Assembly (NCBI GenBank): GCA_021776565.1
Contig: JAJFFQ010000017.1
Location: forward strand, 1-42,990
Direction of reading: 5' to 3'
DNA from: Robiginitomaculum sp.
GTDB taxonomy: Bacteria; Pseudomonadota; Alphaproteobacteria; Caulobacterales; Maricaulaceae
DNA length: 42,990 nt
The notes under the pieces were generated by a model. That model made no database searches. It was not told the origin of the DNA and saw only the letters and a program-made list of their open reading frames with translations. Within the stretch, counting starts at the first letter, position 1; each line of letters begins with the position of its first letter. This document shows, piece after piece, positions 17,329 through 26,397 of this stretch. A program made the translations under genes and the position numbers.

Positions 17329-17925
17329 ATGACACAAAATGCCAATAGTCTTGTAGAAAAGTCTCTGCCCACACACGCGGTCAGCAATAGGTCGCTTTTA
17401 CCACCCTGGCCGCAATATTATGAAGAAGCCACATTTGCCATGGGTTGTTTCTGGGGTGCAGAACGCCTCTTTTGGCAAGCGTCTGGCGTCTGGGTAACCA
17501 TGGTTGGGTATGCGGGTGGGGATGATAATCCTGCACCAAACTACACATCTGTATGCTCTGGCGAAACCGGGCATGCCGAAGTGGTACGAGTGATTTATGA
17601 CCCGGCAATCATAACCTATAAACAACTTTTGCAAATATTTTGGGAAAGCCACAATCCGACCCAGGGTATGCGCCAGGGCAATGATATTGGTTCGCAATAC
17701 AGATCAATGATCTTTGCCCGCAATAATGAACAAATGAGCCTTGCGCAGTCTACAAAAGACCGGTTTCAGCAAAGTCTTGCTGCCAAAGGGATGGGAGACA
17801 TTACAACAGAGATTGTGCCTACAACACATTTTTATTATGCAGAAGAATACCACCAGCAATATCTGGCCAGGAACAAGGACGGTTATTGTGGCCTGAAAGG
17901 CACCGGAATAGCATGCGCCATATAA
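17329..17925 (+). CDS. msrA: Peptide-methionine (S)-S-oxide reductase MsrA
   Basis: This 198-residue enzyme repairs oxidised methionine. The catalytic Cys40 is in [10 protein letters not shown], and GYAGG, GHAEVV and the [16 protein letters not shown] block follow as in MsrA. A conserved-looking C-terminal Cys (GYCGLKGTG) probably resolves the disulfide. ATG 17329 is preferred to the in-frame TTG 17314; GGAAA lies before it. It is followed after 18 bases by the AhpD-like gene, suggesting one transcript of oxidative-stress genes. Confidence 0.96.
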   Translation: MTQNANSLVEKSLPTHAVSNRSLLPPWPQYYEEATFAMGCFWGAERLFWQASGVWVTMVGYAGGDDNPAPNYTSVCSGETGHAEVVRVIYDPAIITYKQLLQIFWESHNPTQGMRQGNDIGSQYRSMIFARNNEQMSLAQSTKDRFQQSLAAKGMGDITTEIVPTTHFYYAEEYHQQYLARNKDGYCGLKGTGIACAI

Positions 17926-17943
17926 AATCATTAGGGCAATAAA

Positions 17944-18507
17944 ATGAGTGTTTATCCCTCTTTGAAAAACCCGGCTTATCTGGAAGACCTGTTTTTGCAG
18001 TTTCCACGTGGCACCGGGCCATTGATCGCTTTTCATGATGCGGTTTTGCGCAATGATGACAGCCCCCTGTCCATTGCTGAACGGGAGATTATTGCAGCAC
18101 TGGTCTCCGGTGTTAATGCTTGTGATTTCTGCTTTGGGGCGCACAAAACCATGGCCATGGCGTTTGGCCTTGAGGAAGAAACCATTACGGCACTGGTCGA
18201 GGATATTGATAGTGCTCCGATTGATGAAAAACTGAAACCGATCCTGCGATATGTGCGCAAACTGACCCTGACACCTTCAAAAATGGTGCAAGGTGATGCG
18301 GATGCTGTTTTTGCCGCCGGATGGTCAGAAGAGGCCTTGCATGATGCAGTGCTGGTCTGTGCGCTCTTTAACTTTATGAACCGGGTATTGGATGGCTCTG
18401 GCATTAGCCCCAAACCGGCTTTTGAAAAACCCGATGCAGATGCCCTGAAAGCCAGACAGACAAGCACCTATAGTGGCTGGGCACGCGGGGCAGGGATTAT
18501 CCCATAA
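17944..18507 (+). CDS. AhpD-like / carboxymuconolactone decarboxylase family protein
   Basis: This 187-residue protein of the CMD/AhpD superfamily carries the redox motif CDFC (Cys60, Cys63) followed by GAH (His67), as in peroxidase-related proteins of this group. It probably reduces peroxides or acts in alkylhydroperoxide metabolism; the electron donor is unknown. It lies directly after msrA, which fits an antioxidant role. The ATG has AGGG before it. VanZ follows 3 bases after its stop. Confidence 0.88.
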   Translation: MSVYPSLKNPAYLEDLFLQFPRGTGPLIAFHDAVLRNDDSPLSIAEREIIAALVSGVNACDFCFGAHKTMAMAFGLEEETITALVEDIDSAPIDEKLKPILRYVRKLTLTPSKMVQGDADAVFAAGWSEEALHDAVLVCALFNFMNRVLDGSGISPKPAFEKPDADALKARQTSTYSGWARGAGIIP

Positions 18508-18510
18508 ATC

Positions 18511-18879
18511 ATGATTTCCAAATCGCTTACCCATAATCAACGCACTGTGCGGGTGCTGTTCTGGCTGACCCTGCTAATGGTGCTGGGTTTGTCGCTTTGG
18601 CCCAACCCGTTCAATACCCACAGCTTTCATATTTCTGACAAGGTCGGTCACTTTCTTGCCTATCTTGCCCTGGGGGGGCTTGTGGGTGTGGGCTGGCCTG
18701 TCAAAGGGGTGCGTCATGTTCTGACGGCCCTTATCGCACTGATAATCCTGGGTGGGATAATCGAGATTGCCCAGACCATACCCTGGATTGGCCGCACGGC
18801 GTCATGGCTTGATCTGTTGGCCGACGCTCTTGGTGCACTCACCGGACTAACGGCCAGCAGACGATTATTCCGCAGATGA
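18511..18879 (+). CDS. VanZ-family membrane protein
   Basis: This 122-residue membrane protein has about four hydrophobic segments. HISDKVGHFLAYLALGGL and the final WLDLLADALGALTGL fit the VanZ-like family (PF04892). VanZ gives low-level teicoplanin resistance in enterococci, but most bacterial members have unknown roles. Its stop overlaps the next gene's ATG by 4 bases, so the two are translationally coupled. Confidence 0.82.
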   Translation: MISKSLTHNQRTVRVLFWLTLLMVLGLSLWPNPFNTHSFHISDKVGHFLAYLALGGLVGVGWPVKGVRHVLTALIALIILGGIIEIAQTIPWIGRTASWLDLLADALGALTGLTASRRLFRR

Positions 18880-19685
18880 ACCGCCCGCCGCATTTGCCTT
18901 TTATGGAAGGTTCCCCGCAGTTTGTTCCAGGTTTGCGCCGTATTGAACAATCAAACTGGCTTGTTCCTGATACTGAATGCGAGGCGGCATTACCCCAAAA
19001 GCACGAACTTTTCCAAACCCGGTTATCAGAGGTTTTTGGACAAACCGATGCCTCTCGCCCGGCGCAAGTTGAGGCAACGCAAATGGTTTGTGCCGCATTG
19101 GGTGTGCCTCTTCCTGCTAACAGGGAGGCACCGTTATTGGCTGTGTCCAGACTGATCTCTGATGATTTGTGCCTGATGGAAAAGCAGGATAGTGGCTGGA
19201 TTTTAACGGCGGCATCCCTGTGCTCACCGACACATTTTTCACTGGCCAGAGTGCTGGGTGGCTCAATGGCCGGACTGCATAAACCTGTACCTGACGGTGC
19301 GCCTGCCCTATCGGGAAAAATCGAGATGATGTTTGACCGAATTGCTCCGGGGCTAGTGATTGAACGGTTTAACTGGACTGTTCAGGCCGGGGCCATGCGC
19401 TTTATGCCAGACGCTGCCCCTATGCGCGCTCTGGCGGCGCAAACCCCGCTAAAGGATTGTGGCCGGGTTTTGCATTTGCGCGTTGAACGTCAAACCATTG
19501 TACGTTTGCCCAAAACTCGGGCCGTTCTGTTTTGCATACGGGTGTGCATAGATCCCCTGCATGCACTCTCAGAGATACAACAGCAAACCTTGTATCAGAA
19601 CTGGACACAGGCGTCCGCAGAGGTGCGTGCCTATAAGGGCTGGGCACATATTGATCCGCTAATGCGTGCTTTTTTTAAGAAATGA
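18876..19685 (+). CDS. DUF3445 protein, heme-dependent oxidative N-demethylase-like
   Basis: This 269-residue protein shows the DUF3445 features: TAASLCSPTHFSLARVLG, VERFNWTV and VERQTIVRLPKTRAVLFCIR. A characterised relative is the alpha subunit of the heme-dependent oxidative N-demethylase of dimethylamine metabolism. Substrate and partner are unknown here, and no subunit genes for the multi-subunit enzyme accompany it, so a catabolic role is unproven. It overlaps vanZ by 4 bases and ends 118 bases before the next start. Confidence 0.82.
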   Translation: MNRPPHLPFMEGSPQFVPGLRRIEQSNWLVPDTECEAALPQKHELFQTRLSEVFGQTDASRPAQVEATQMVCAALGVPLPANREAPLLAVSRLISDDLCLMEKQDSGWILTAASLCSPTHFSLARVLGGSMAGLHKPVPDGAPALSGKIEMMFDRIAPGLVIERFNWTVQAGAMRFMPDAAPMRALAAQTPLKDCGRVLHLRVERQTIVRLPKTRAVLFCIRVCIDPLHALSEIQQQTLYQNWTQASAEVRAYKGWAHIDPLMRAFFKK

Positions 19686-19803
19686 GTATTTTTACATGAA
19701 ATTTCATCAAATAAGTGCATCAATACGACAAGGCATCAATTTTGCATGGGAAAGTACAACTGTGCCCAAACGAGCATTAGTGTATATATCATTCAGGTGT
19801 GAC

Positions 19804-21054
19804 ATGACTATTTCAGCCCTTCGCAAACGTTTACGCCAAACCACTTCTGTTTGCACAATAGTGGCTGTGGGGCTTGGTAGTATTGCCCCGGCACAGGCAG
19901 GCTCTCCCGGCGGTTCACCGTTTGATAGAATTCCAGAAGCCCGTGCGGGTGAATGTTTTGCCCGCGTTATGGTGCCCGCGCAGTATGAAACCCACTATCA
20001 GGATGTAATGGTGGACGAAGGTGGAAACCGCATAGAGGTCAGCGACGCACAGTTTGCCTCACAAACCCAACAAATTTTAGTCCGCGACGAAGGAATGCGC
20101 TATGTTGTGCGACAGCCTGTTTATAAAGCTGTGCATGAACAGGTTATGGTTCGCCCTGGTTATGAGCGCCTTGCGGTGCAACAGGCGCAGTACCGCACGG
20201 TTACTGAACAGGTACAAATTGCCCCGGCCCGCACAGCATGGAAACCGGGTAAATCCCTTGCCGACTGGTCCGGTGTAAAAGCAACAAAAAACAATCATGG
20301 CGAGGTTTATTGCCTTGTAGAAATTCCGCCAGAAACAAAAACCGTCAGCAGAAAAATTCAAATTCGCCCTGAAACTGTCCGCAGCGTTTCTGTGCCGCCG
20401 GTTTACCGCAACATTTCCCGCCAGGTGCTGGTTGATCCAGGCGGCGTGCAGGAAATTCCTGTACCTGGTCAATACGCCAGTTTCACGACCCAGGTTTTGA
20501 CCCATCCGGCTGGGCAGCGCAGTGTCGCCATAGCCCCGCGCAGCAAAAGGATTGCCGGGCGAGTGATGATTGCCCCTGAACGCTATGACTGGATCAAGGT
20601 GTTGTGCAAAACCAATGCGACACCAGCGGCCATATCAGGCGTACAAACCCACTTGCAACAGCTTGGCTATTATAATGGACAACTTGATGGCAATCTTGGC
20701 CTGTCCACTGAAAATGCCATTAGAGATTATCAACACGCCGTCGGTATCCCCCATGGCGGGTATTTATCACTGGATACCATGGATGCTTTGCAGGCCGGGC
20801 GCCGCGAACCAGTGCACAGCGTTGCACAGGCAAGAGCAGAGGCACATGCCTTTGTCGATAGCTCTGCATACACGGCTCTGGCCGGCGCACCTGATGGAGG
20901 TATACTGCCAAACCAACCGGTTTACCGTGAGGGCGAGATCATATCGCGTATTCCACCCGGTGAAGTACCCACAAGCATTTTGCCACAATACAAGAACCAG
21001 CCAGCACCCGTTATTACACCCCGTCGCCGTTTGACCTGGGCTGGGAAAACCTGA
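19804..21054 (+). CDS. Exported repeat protein with peptidoglycan-binding domain
   Basis: This 416-residue protein has a clear signal peptide (cleavage after APAQA, about residue 33). About eight degenerate units of 22-25 residues follow, each with an aromatic or Y/V start and a Q-V-x-V/I-x-P core, for example EQVMVRP, EQVQIAP, RKIQIRP, RQVLVDP and GRVMIAP. The peptidoglycan-binding domain (PF01471 type, VQTHLQQLGYYNGQLDGNLG) sits near residues 283-340, and a Pro-rich tail ends the protein. I place it in the periplasm or outer envelope, bound to peptidoglycan. ATG 19804 starts the signal peptide; the longer frame from 19666 overlaps the previous gene. Confidence 0.8.
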   Translation: MTISALRKRLRQTTSVCTIVAVGLGSIAPAQAGSPGGSPFDRIPEARAGECFARVMVPAQYETHYQDVMVDEGGNRIEVSDAQFASQTQQILVRDEGMRYVVRQPVYKAVHEQVMVRPGYERLAVQQAQYRTVTEQVQIAPARTAWKPGKSLADWSGVKATKNNHGEVYCLVEIPPETKTVSRKIQIRPETVRSVSVPPVYRNISRQVLVDPGGVQEIPVPGQYASFTTQVLTHPAGQRSVAIAPRSKRIAGRVMIAPERYDWIKVLCKTNATPAAISGVQTHLQQLGYYNGQLDGNLGLSTENAIRDYQHAVGIPHGGYLSLDTMDALQAGRREPVHSVAQARAEAHAFVDSSAYTALAGAPDGGILPNQPVYREGEIISRIPPGEVPTSILPQYKNQPAPVITPRRRLTWAGKT

Positions 21055-21152
21055 TTCTAAACATGTTCACAAATAGTGACTAACGGTTAAGGTTATTGCG
21101 TTATAAGTTCATGCAAATTCGCCAAAGGCGGATGGAGTATTAGCGCGATACC

Positions 21153-21707
21153 ATGTCAGGTCTTGAAAAAGTTACTATACTGGTTCTTGAGGATAATTCC
21201 CATATGGCCCTTATCCTGCGCGAGATTATGCGTGGATTTGGTTTACGTGACATCCGCGAAGCCCGCGATGCGGCCACGGCTTTTGAGATTATCAAGGACA
21301 ACCATATCGACATCGCACTGGTAGACCAAAATCTGGGCGATCTTGATGGCACCGAATTTATACAACTTATCCGCAATGCGGATGACAGCCCAAATCCGTA
21401 CATCCAGATCGTCATGGTTACGGCTCACGGTGATCGCAAAACGGTGATGGAATCCTTACGTGCCGGTGCCAATGAGTTTATGGTCAAGCCGGTAACGCCC
21501 ATGGATTTATTCAAAAAACTGGTATCGTGCATTGATAATCCCCGCCAGTTTGTGCGTACATCTTCCTATTTCGGCCCTGACCGTCGGCGCAGGCAAGACC
21601 CTGTGTTTCGCGGCCCATGGCGTCGCAAGAATGACCCCCCTGAGGGGATCAGTGAAACTGGCGAGCGCGTTGGGGCGGGCAACCGCCCAACAGTAATAGA
21701 GGGCTAA
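21153..21707 (+). CDS. Single-domain response regulator with arginine-rich tail
   Basis: This 184-residue CheY-like receiver has the acidic pocket Asp14 (VLEDN), the phosphoacceptor Asp58 (ALVDQN) and Lys112 (VKPV), and no output domain. The tail contains FGPDRRRRQD and PWRRKNDPP, a basic region also seen in related alphaproteobacterial regulators. The kinase is not in the window. The tail could bind nucleic acid or a partner, but this is inference. It converges with the AGCS gene at only 5 bases. Confidence 0.88.
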   Translation: MSGLEKVTILVLEDNSHMALILREIMRGFGLRDIREARDAATAFEIIKDNHIDIALVDQNLGDLDGTEFIQLIRNADDSPNPYIQIVMVTAHGDRKTVMESLRAGANEFMVKPVTPMDLFKKLVSCIDNPRQFVRTSSYFGPDRRRRQDPVFRGPWRRKNDPPEGISETGERVGAGNRPTVIEG

Positions 21708-21712
21708 TCTCC

Positions 21713-23152
21713 CTACTCAGCAGGGTTTGATTTTGGGTCAGCCTTTGCGGCCTTGCGTTCTTCCTGATCTTTTCTGGTCATGGCAAAAATCACCCCGGAT
21801 AATCCCAACAGCGCGATGAGGTTTGGTGCTGCCATCATACCATTACCAATGGAGGCCAGTGTCCAGGCCAGATCACTGGTATAAACCGCACCCAGATATA
21901 CCACAATGCACCAGCCAATCCGGTAAAAGGGAATGACTTTTACGCCGAACAGGAACTCCATTGAGCGCTCTCCATAAAGCGCCCAGCCAAGAATGGTGGT
22001 GAAAGCAAACACCGCAAGGCCAATGGTGACAATCCATTGCCCACCCGGCAATGCCGCCCCAAAGGCGCTGGCCGTTATGGTTGCCCCAGAGGAAATGCCG
22101 GTTTGCCAGATCGGCAGGGCATTATTTACAACGCCTTCAGCGTTCGTCCAGTCAAACATCATGGGGGCGGTCAGGATAACCAGTGCCGTCATGGTACAGA
22201 CAACAATCGTATCAATAAAGGTACCGAGCATGGCAATGGTGCCCTGACGCACCGGGTCATTGGTCTTGGCCGAGGCGTGGGCGATGGCCGCAGAGCCAAG
22301 CCCGGCCTCATTGGAGAACGAGCCACGATTGGCACCCTGGCTAATGGCCATCATGATGGAGGCGCCGAGGAAACCGCCAACGGCGGCAGACGGTGAAACC
22401 ACACCGTGAAAGATCTGGCCAAAGGCAGCCGGGATCAGTTCGACATTCATGCTCAATACCAGCAGCGCGCCGCCAACGTAGAACAGCGCCATGATCGGCA
22501 CCAGAAACGAAGCCACCCGTGCGATAGATCGCACCCCGCCCATTATTACCAGAAACACCAGACCAGCCATCACCAGCCCGCTTTTCCATGTCTCAATACC
22601 AACGTTTTCATGCAGCAATGCCGCCACTTCATTGGCTTGCACCAGATTACCGGTGCCAGGCGCAGCAATGGAGGTTAAAATTGCGTAGGCAAAGGCCAGC
22701 CACACCCAGTTTTTGCCCATGCCGTTTTTGATATAATACATCGGCCCACCAACGTGCATGCCACGCTCATCAACCTCACGAAAGCGCACGGCCAGCAAAG
22801 CTTCTGAATATTTGGTAGCCATGCCAAACACAGCCGTCATCCACATCCAGAACACTGCCCCCGGCCCACCCAGAGAAATGGCAATGGCAACCCCGGCAAT
22901 GTTCCCGGTGCCGATCGTGGCTGAAAGGGCAGTAAACAGAGCCGCCACCGGCGAAATTTCACCCTCACTGCCTTTACCAGAGGTCTTTTTCTTGCCCGCA
23001 AACAGCAAGGAAATGGCATAAGGTAGCCTGCGGATGGACATGAAACGCATACCTATGGTGAGATAAAGCCCGGTACCAAACAACAAGGCAACCAGCGGCT
23101 TACCCCAGACCATTCCATCAATAGTGTTTAACAGTGCTACAAGACTTTCCAT
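21713..23152 (-). CDS. Sodium:alanine symporter family protein (AGCS)
   Basis: This 479-residue membrane protein has about ten to eleven hydrophobic segments. The family signature GPGAVFWMWMTAVFGMATKYSEALLAV, the earlier ALSATIGTGNIAGVA and the later QGANRGSFSNEAGLGSAAIAHA are clear, so it should import alanine or glycine with Na+. The start at 23152 follows a GGGGAAAC ribosome-binding site. An in-frame extension to 23221 has no family match. It is a single gene in this window, convergent with the response regulator. Confidence 0.92.
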   Translation of the reverse strand: MESLVALLNTIDGMVWGKPLVALLFGTGLYLTIGMRFMSIRRLPYAISLLFAGKKKTSGKGSEGEISPVAALFTALSATIGTGNIAGVAIAISLGGPGAVFWMWMTAVFGMATKYSEALLAVRFREVDERGMHVGGPMYYIKNGMGKNWVWLAFAYAILTSIAAPGTGNLVQANEVAALLHENVGIETWKSGLVMAGLVFLVIMGGVRSIARVASFLVPIMALFYVGGALLVLSMNVELIPAAFGQIFHGVVSPSAAVGGFLGASIMMAISQGANRGSFSNEAGLGSAAIAHASAKTNDPVRQGTIAMLGTFIDTIVVCTMTALVILTAPMMFDWTNAEGVVNNALPIWQTGISSGATITASAFGAALPGGQWIVTIGLAVFAFTTILGWALYGERSMEFLFGVKVIPFYRIGWCIVVYLGAVYTSDLAWTLASIGNGMMAAPNLIALLGLSGVIFAMTRKDQEERKAAKADPKSNPAE

Positions 23153-23343
23153 GTTTCCCCGTGGCCTTTCTCTTGGCGATTGATTGGGCGCGACCCTAGA
23201 CGCTGGCTTTGGAAGGAGCAAGTTACCTTTTGGGTGTTAACAGCACTCTGTGTGATCCATTTTATCAAATGCACCACACGTAATGTTAACTATCTATGGG
23301 TTTTATGGAAAACCACTTTTTTATAAAACCAAGACTGAAGAAC

Positions 23344-24999
23344 ATGACCAAACATTTTTCAATAAAAATAACCTTTCTGGCCGCCGCTGCTTTTTGTCTG
23401 AGTGGGTGCGCATATATTGGGTTGGGTACGAATAACCCTGAAATTTTACCCATTGCTGCGCCAAACATACAAACGCCCATCACCGCAAAACCAGTGCAAA
23501 CAAATGATGATTATTACCAATTCGGTGCTGCCCAGCTAAACGCCGCGCTCAATCAAAAAGCGACCAAAGGCCGGGCTAAAAACATCATTCTGATGATCGG
23601 TGATGGCATGGGTATTTCCACCGTCACGGCCGGTCGTATTTTTACCGGGCAGGCCAAAGACCTGGACGGTGAAAGTTATATTCTGGAAATGGAAAAACTG
23701 CCCTATACGGCTTTTTCACGTACCTATGCCCATGATGCGCAAGTTTCGGATTCCGCCTCAACTGTAACCGCCCTGACAACCGGAGCCAAAACCAGCATCC
23801 GCACCATCGGTGTCGACCAGACAGTACCATACGACAATTGTGATGCCTCAAAAGGGCATGAACTGACCTCTCTCTTTGAATTGGCCGAAGACGATGGCCG
23901 TGCCACCGGCATGGTCTCTACCGCACGCATCACCCACGCAACGCCCGCCGGGGTCTATGGCCATGTGGCCAATCGTGGCTGGGAAAACGATAGTGTCATG
24001 GACGATGAAGCAAAAACATCTGGCTGTATTGATCTGGCGCGACAGCTTGTTGAATGGCCAAGAGGTGACGGATTGGAGATTGCCCTTGGTGGGGGCCGGG
24101 AAAATTTTCTGCCCAAAGATAGTGATGACCCTGAATATACTGGCCGGCACGGAAAGCGCAGTGACGGGCGCAATATTGCCGACGAATGGGCCGCAAAACC
24201 AGATCATAAATGGATTTGGAATAGCGCCCAGTTTGCCGATATTGATTTTTCAGGGCCTCAGAAAATTCTTGGTCTGTTTGAGCCATCGCGCATGCAATAT
24301 GAAGGCGATCGCCCCACAGACGCCGGAGGTGAGCCGTCTTTGGCTGATATGACCCGCGCCGCCATTACCCGGCTTTCCCAGGACGAGGATGGGTTTGTAC
24401 TGATGGTCGAAGGCGGGCTAATAGACATGGCCAATCATGGCAATAACGCGGCGCGTGCCCTGGAAGATGTCATGGCCTTTGACGCGGCGGTCAAAATTGC
24501 TCGCGACATGACAGACCCGAATGAAACACTGATTATCGTGACCGCCGACCACAGTCACGGATTGACCATAAATGGCTATCCAAAACGTAATAATCCTATC
24601 CTGGGGCTTACCAATTCACTGGACGGGAAACCGATGAAAGGTGCCGATGGCAAACCTTATACAACCTTGCTCTATTCCACCGGGCCAGGCTCGATGTTTG
24701 CAAGGCCGGATCAATATCGCACTATTGTTCCAGGCAAATACTCCCTCAGTTCTGAGGCAGACAAGGACGGCGCAAAGCTGGTGACACGTCCGGATCCGCA
24801 AGCCAGCGAGGTGATGGATCATGACTATGTGCAACAGGCACTTATCCCCTCGCGCTACAGCATGCACACTGGCGAGGATGTGCCGGTTTATGCTGACGGG
24901 CCATCGGCATGGCTGGTTCATGGTGCAATTGAGGAAAATACAATTTTTCATATAATGGCATATGCAGCCGGACTTGCGGGTTATAGCCCTGAAGACTGA
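23344..24999 (+). CDS. Alkaline phosphatase, predicted lipoprotein
   Basis: This 551-residue PhoA-superfamily alkaline phosphatase carries a lipoprotein signal (LSGC, Cys22). Metal-site residues are visible in ILMIGDGMG (Asp near 87), the nucleophile Ser in SDSAST (about 137), VEGGLIDMANHG and VTADHSHG. It hydrolyses phosphomonoesters in the periplasm. I see no Pho box upstream, so regulation by phosphate is not shown. ATG 23344 begins the lipoprotein signal. Upstream in-frame starts at 23296 and 23305 are less plausible. Confidence 0.93.
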   Translation: MTKHFSIKITFLAAAAFCLSGCAYIGLGTNNPEILPIAAPNIQTPITAKPVQTNDDYYQFGAAQLNAALNQKATKGRAKNIILMIGDGMGISTVTAGRIFTGQAKDLDGESYILEMEKLPYTAFSRTYAHDAQVSDSASTVTALTTGAKTSIRTIGVDQTVPYDNCDASKGHELTSLFELAEDDGRATGMVSTARITHATPAGVYGHVANRGWENDSVMDDEAKTSGCIDLARQLVEWPRGDGLEIALGGGRENFLPKDSDDPEYTGRHGKRSDGRNIADEWAAKPDHKWIWNSAQFADIDFSGPQKILGLFEPSRMQYEGDRPTDAGGEPSLADMTRAAITRLSQDEDGFVLMVEGGLIDMANHGNNAARALEDVMAFDAAVKIARDMTDPNETLIIVTADHSHGLTINGYPKRNNPILGLTNSLDGKPMKGADGKPYTTLLYSTGPGSMFARPDQYRTIVPGKYSLSSEADKDGAKLVTRPDPQASEVMDHDYVQQALIPSRYSMHTGEDVPVYADGPSAWLVHGAIEENTIFHIMAYAAGLAGYSPED

Positions 25000-25029
25000 T
25001 CGGTTTCATCGCCATAGGGATGATTCATT

Positions 25030-25039
25030 ATCAATTGAT
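25030..25039. repeat. 10-bp palindrome between phosphatase and YceI genes
   Basis: ATCAATTGAT is a perfect palindrome in the 91-base gap. It may be a regulator site for the yceI gene 51 bases downstream, but nothing else supports it. Confidence 0.25.
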
Positions 25040-25090
25040 CGTGAAAACAAATTTGTTCTCTGGCACTGAAAATTGCCGTAACGTGTACAA

Positions 25091-25693
25091 ATGAAAGAAT
25101 ATCTTGTCTTTGGGTTCTGCCTGTTACTGGCTGCGTGCATTACCGCACCAGACCCCATCCCTTCTGCCGCACCGCATGGTGCCTACACGCTCGACAAAAG
25201 CCATGCCAGCCTGATATTGCGGCTTGAGCATGGTGCCGGCCTGTCCATGTTCACAGCCCGGTTTGATGATTTTGATGCCGTGCTGGATTTTGACCCGAAT
25301 CAGCCCGAAAAAAGCCGTCTGAGCGTGGTGATTGAAACAGCCTCGATCAATACCGGTATGGCAGAGTTTGATAAAAAACTCGCTGGAACAAAGAATTTGC
25401 TCGACGCCAACGCCCATCCACAAATTCGGTTTGTGTCCACTGACATAATACTGAACGGCCCACAGGATGGGACAGTATCAGGCCAGTTAACCTTGCGTGG
25501 TATCTCGCAAGTGGTCACACTTCTGGTGCATTTTAACGGCAGTGCCCGCGATCCTTTGCGCGGCGCTCAGGTGCTTGGGTTTTCTGCCGATGGTCAATTT
25601 TCCCGTAGCACATTTGGGGCAAACGCCTGGTCAAATTTTGGCGTTGGTGATGAAATCAAGATACATATCGAAGCCGAGTTCTTGAAAACCTGA
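25091..25693 (+). CDS. YceI-family lipoprotein
   Basis: This 200-residue protein has a lipobox (LAAC, Cys16) and a YceI lipocalin-like domain. GAYTLDKSHASLILRLEHGAGLSMFTARFDDFD, SLTLRGISQ-like strands and the ending GDEIKIHIEAEFL are typical. YceI proteins bind isoprenoid chains such as polyprenyl quinones. Membrane anchoring is predicted from the lipobox. It is the first of three YceI-domain genes in a row, with 38 bases to the next. Confidence 0.9.
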   Translation: MKEYLVFGFCLLLAACITAPDPIPSAAPHGAYTLDKSHASLILRLEHGAGLSMFTARFDDFDAVLDFDPNQPEKSRLSVVIETASINTGMAEFDKKLAGTKNLLDANAHPQIRFVSTDIILNGPQDGTVSGQLTLRGISQVVTLLVHFNGSARDPLRGAQVLGFSADGQFSRSTFGANAWSNFGVGDEIKIHIEAEFLKT

Positions 25694-25731
25694 ATAATGT
25701 CTCGAAATTTTCAACTCACAAGGAATATGAA

Positions 25732-26397
25732 ATGAAAATAATAATTCTGGCCACCAGCATCGCCTTTCTTTTCACTGGCATTTCCCATGCCCATGAGGCT
25801 CATAATAAAGCCGGTGCCGACGTGAAAGCAGCAAGCACGGAACTATCGCCCGTGCTTTCGGGAAAATATGAGCTGGATAAAACCCATGCCAGTTTGATCT
25901 GGCGCGTAAAGCATATGGGCCTTTCCTTTTACACCGCCCGTTTTACTGACTTTGATATCACTCTGAGCTTTGATGCGAAGCATCCGGCACAAAGCACTCT
26001 TGAGGCGAGCATAAACCCCACATCAATTCGCACCGATTGGCCTCATTCCGAAGAGGAGGATTTTGACAAGGTTCTGTCCACTGATGCGAAATGGTTTAAC
26101 GCCGATGCCTTTCCTGAAATCACCTTCAAGGCCACGGGCATTGAATTGACCGGCGATAATACCGGAAAAATAACCGGAGACTTGAGTCTGTTGGGGGTAA
26201 CCAGACCAGTCATACTTGACGTGACTTTGAATGGCAGCCATGAAAAGCGCCTCTTTGCTGGTGTTCCAACGCTGGGATTTTCCGCCAAAACCACCATAAA
26301 ACGATCTGACTGGGGACTAAACACCTATTTACCTGCAGTCGTGGGGGATGAGGTGCAAATCATCATTGAGGCAGAGTTCATACAGCCTAAGGACTAG
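25732..26397 (+). CDS. YceI-family periplasmic protein
   Basis: This 221-residue protein has a signal peptide (residues 1-20, ending SHAHEAH) and a YceI domain. YELDKTHASLIWRVKHMGLSFYTARFTDF, DLSLLGVTRPVILDV and the ending GDEVQIIIEAEFI show the fold. It is expected in the periplasm as an isoprenoid-binding protein. AAGGAAT precedes the start. It is close kin to the previous gene in motif pattern, so an old tandem duplication is likely. It ends inside the left arm of the repeat element that follows. Confidence 0.92.
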   Translation: MKIIILATSIAFLFTGISHAHEAHNKAGADVKAASTELSPVLSGKYELDKTHASLIWRVKHMGLSFYTARFTDFDITLSFDAKHPAQSTLEASINPTSIRTDWPHSEEEDFDKVLSTDAKWFNADAFPEITFKATGIELTGDNTGKITGDLSLLGVTRPVILDVTLNGSHEKRLFAGVPTLGFSAKTTIKRSDWGLNTYLPAVVGDEVQIIIEAEFIQPKD

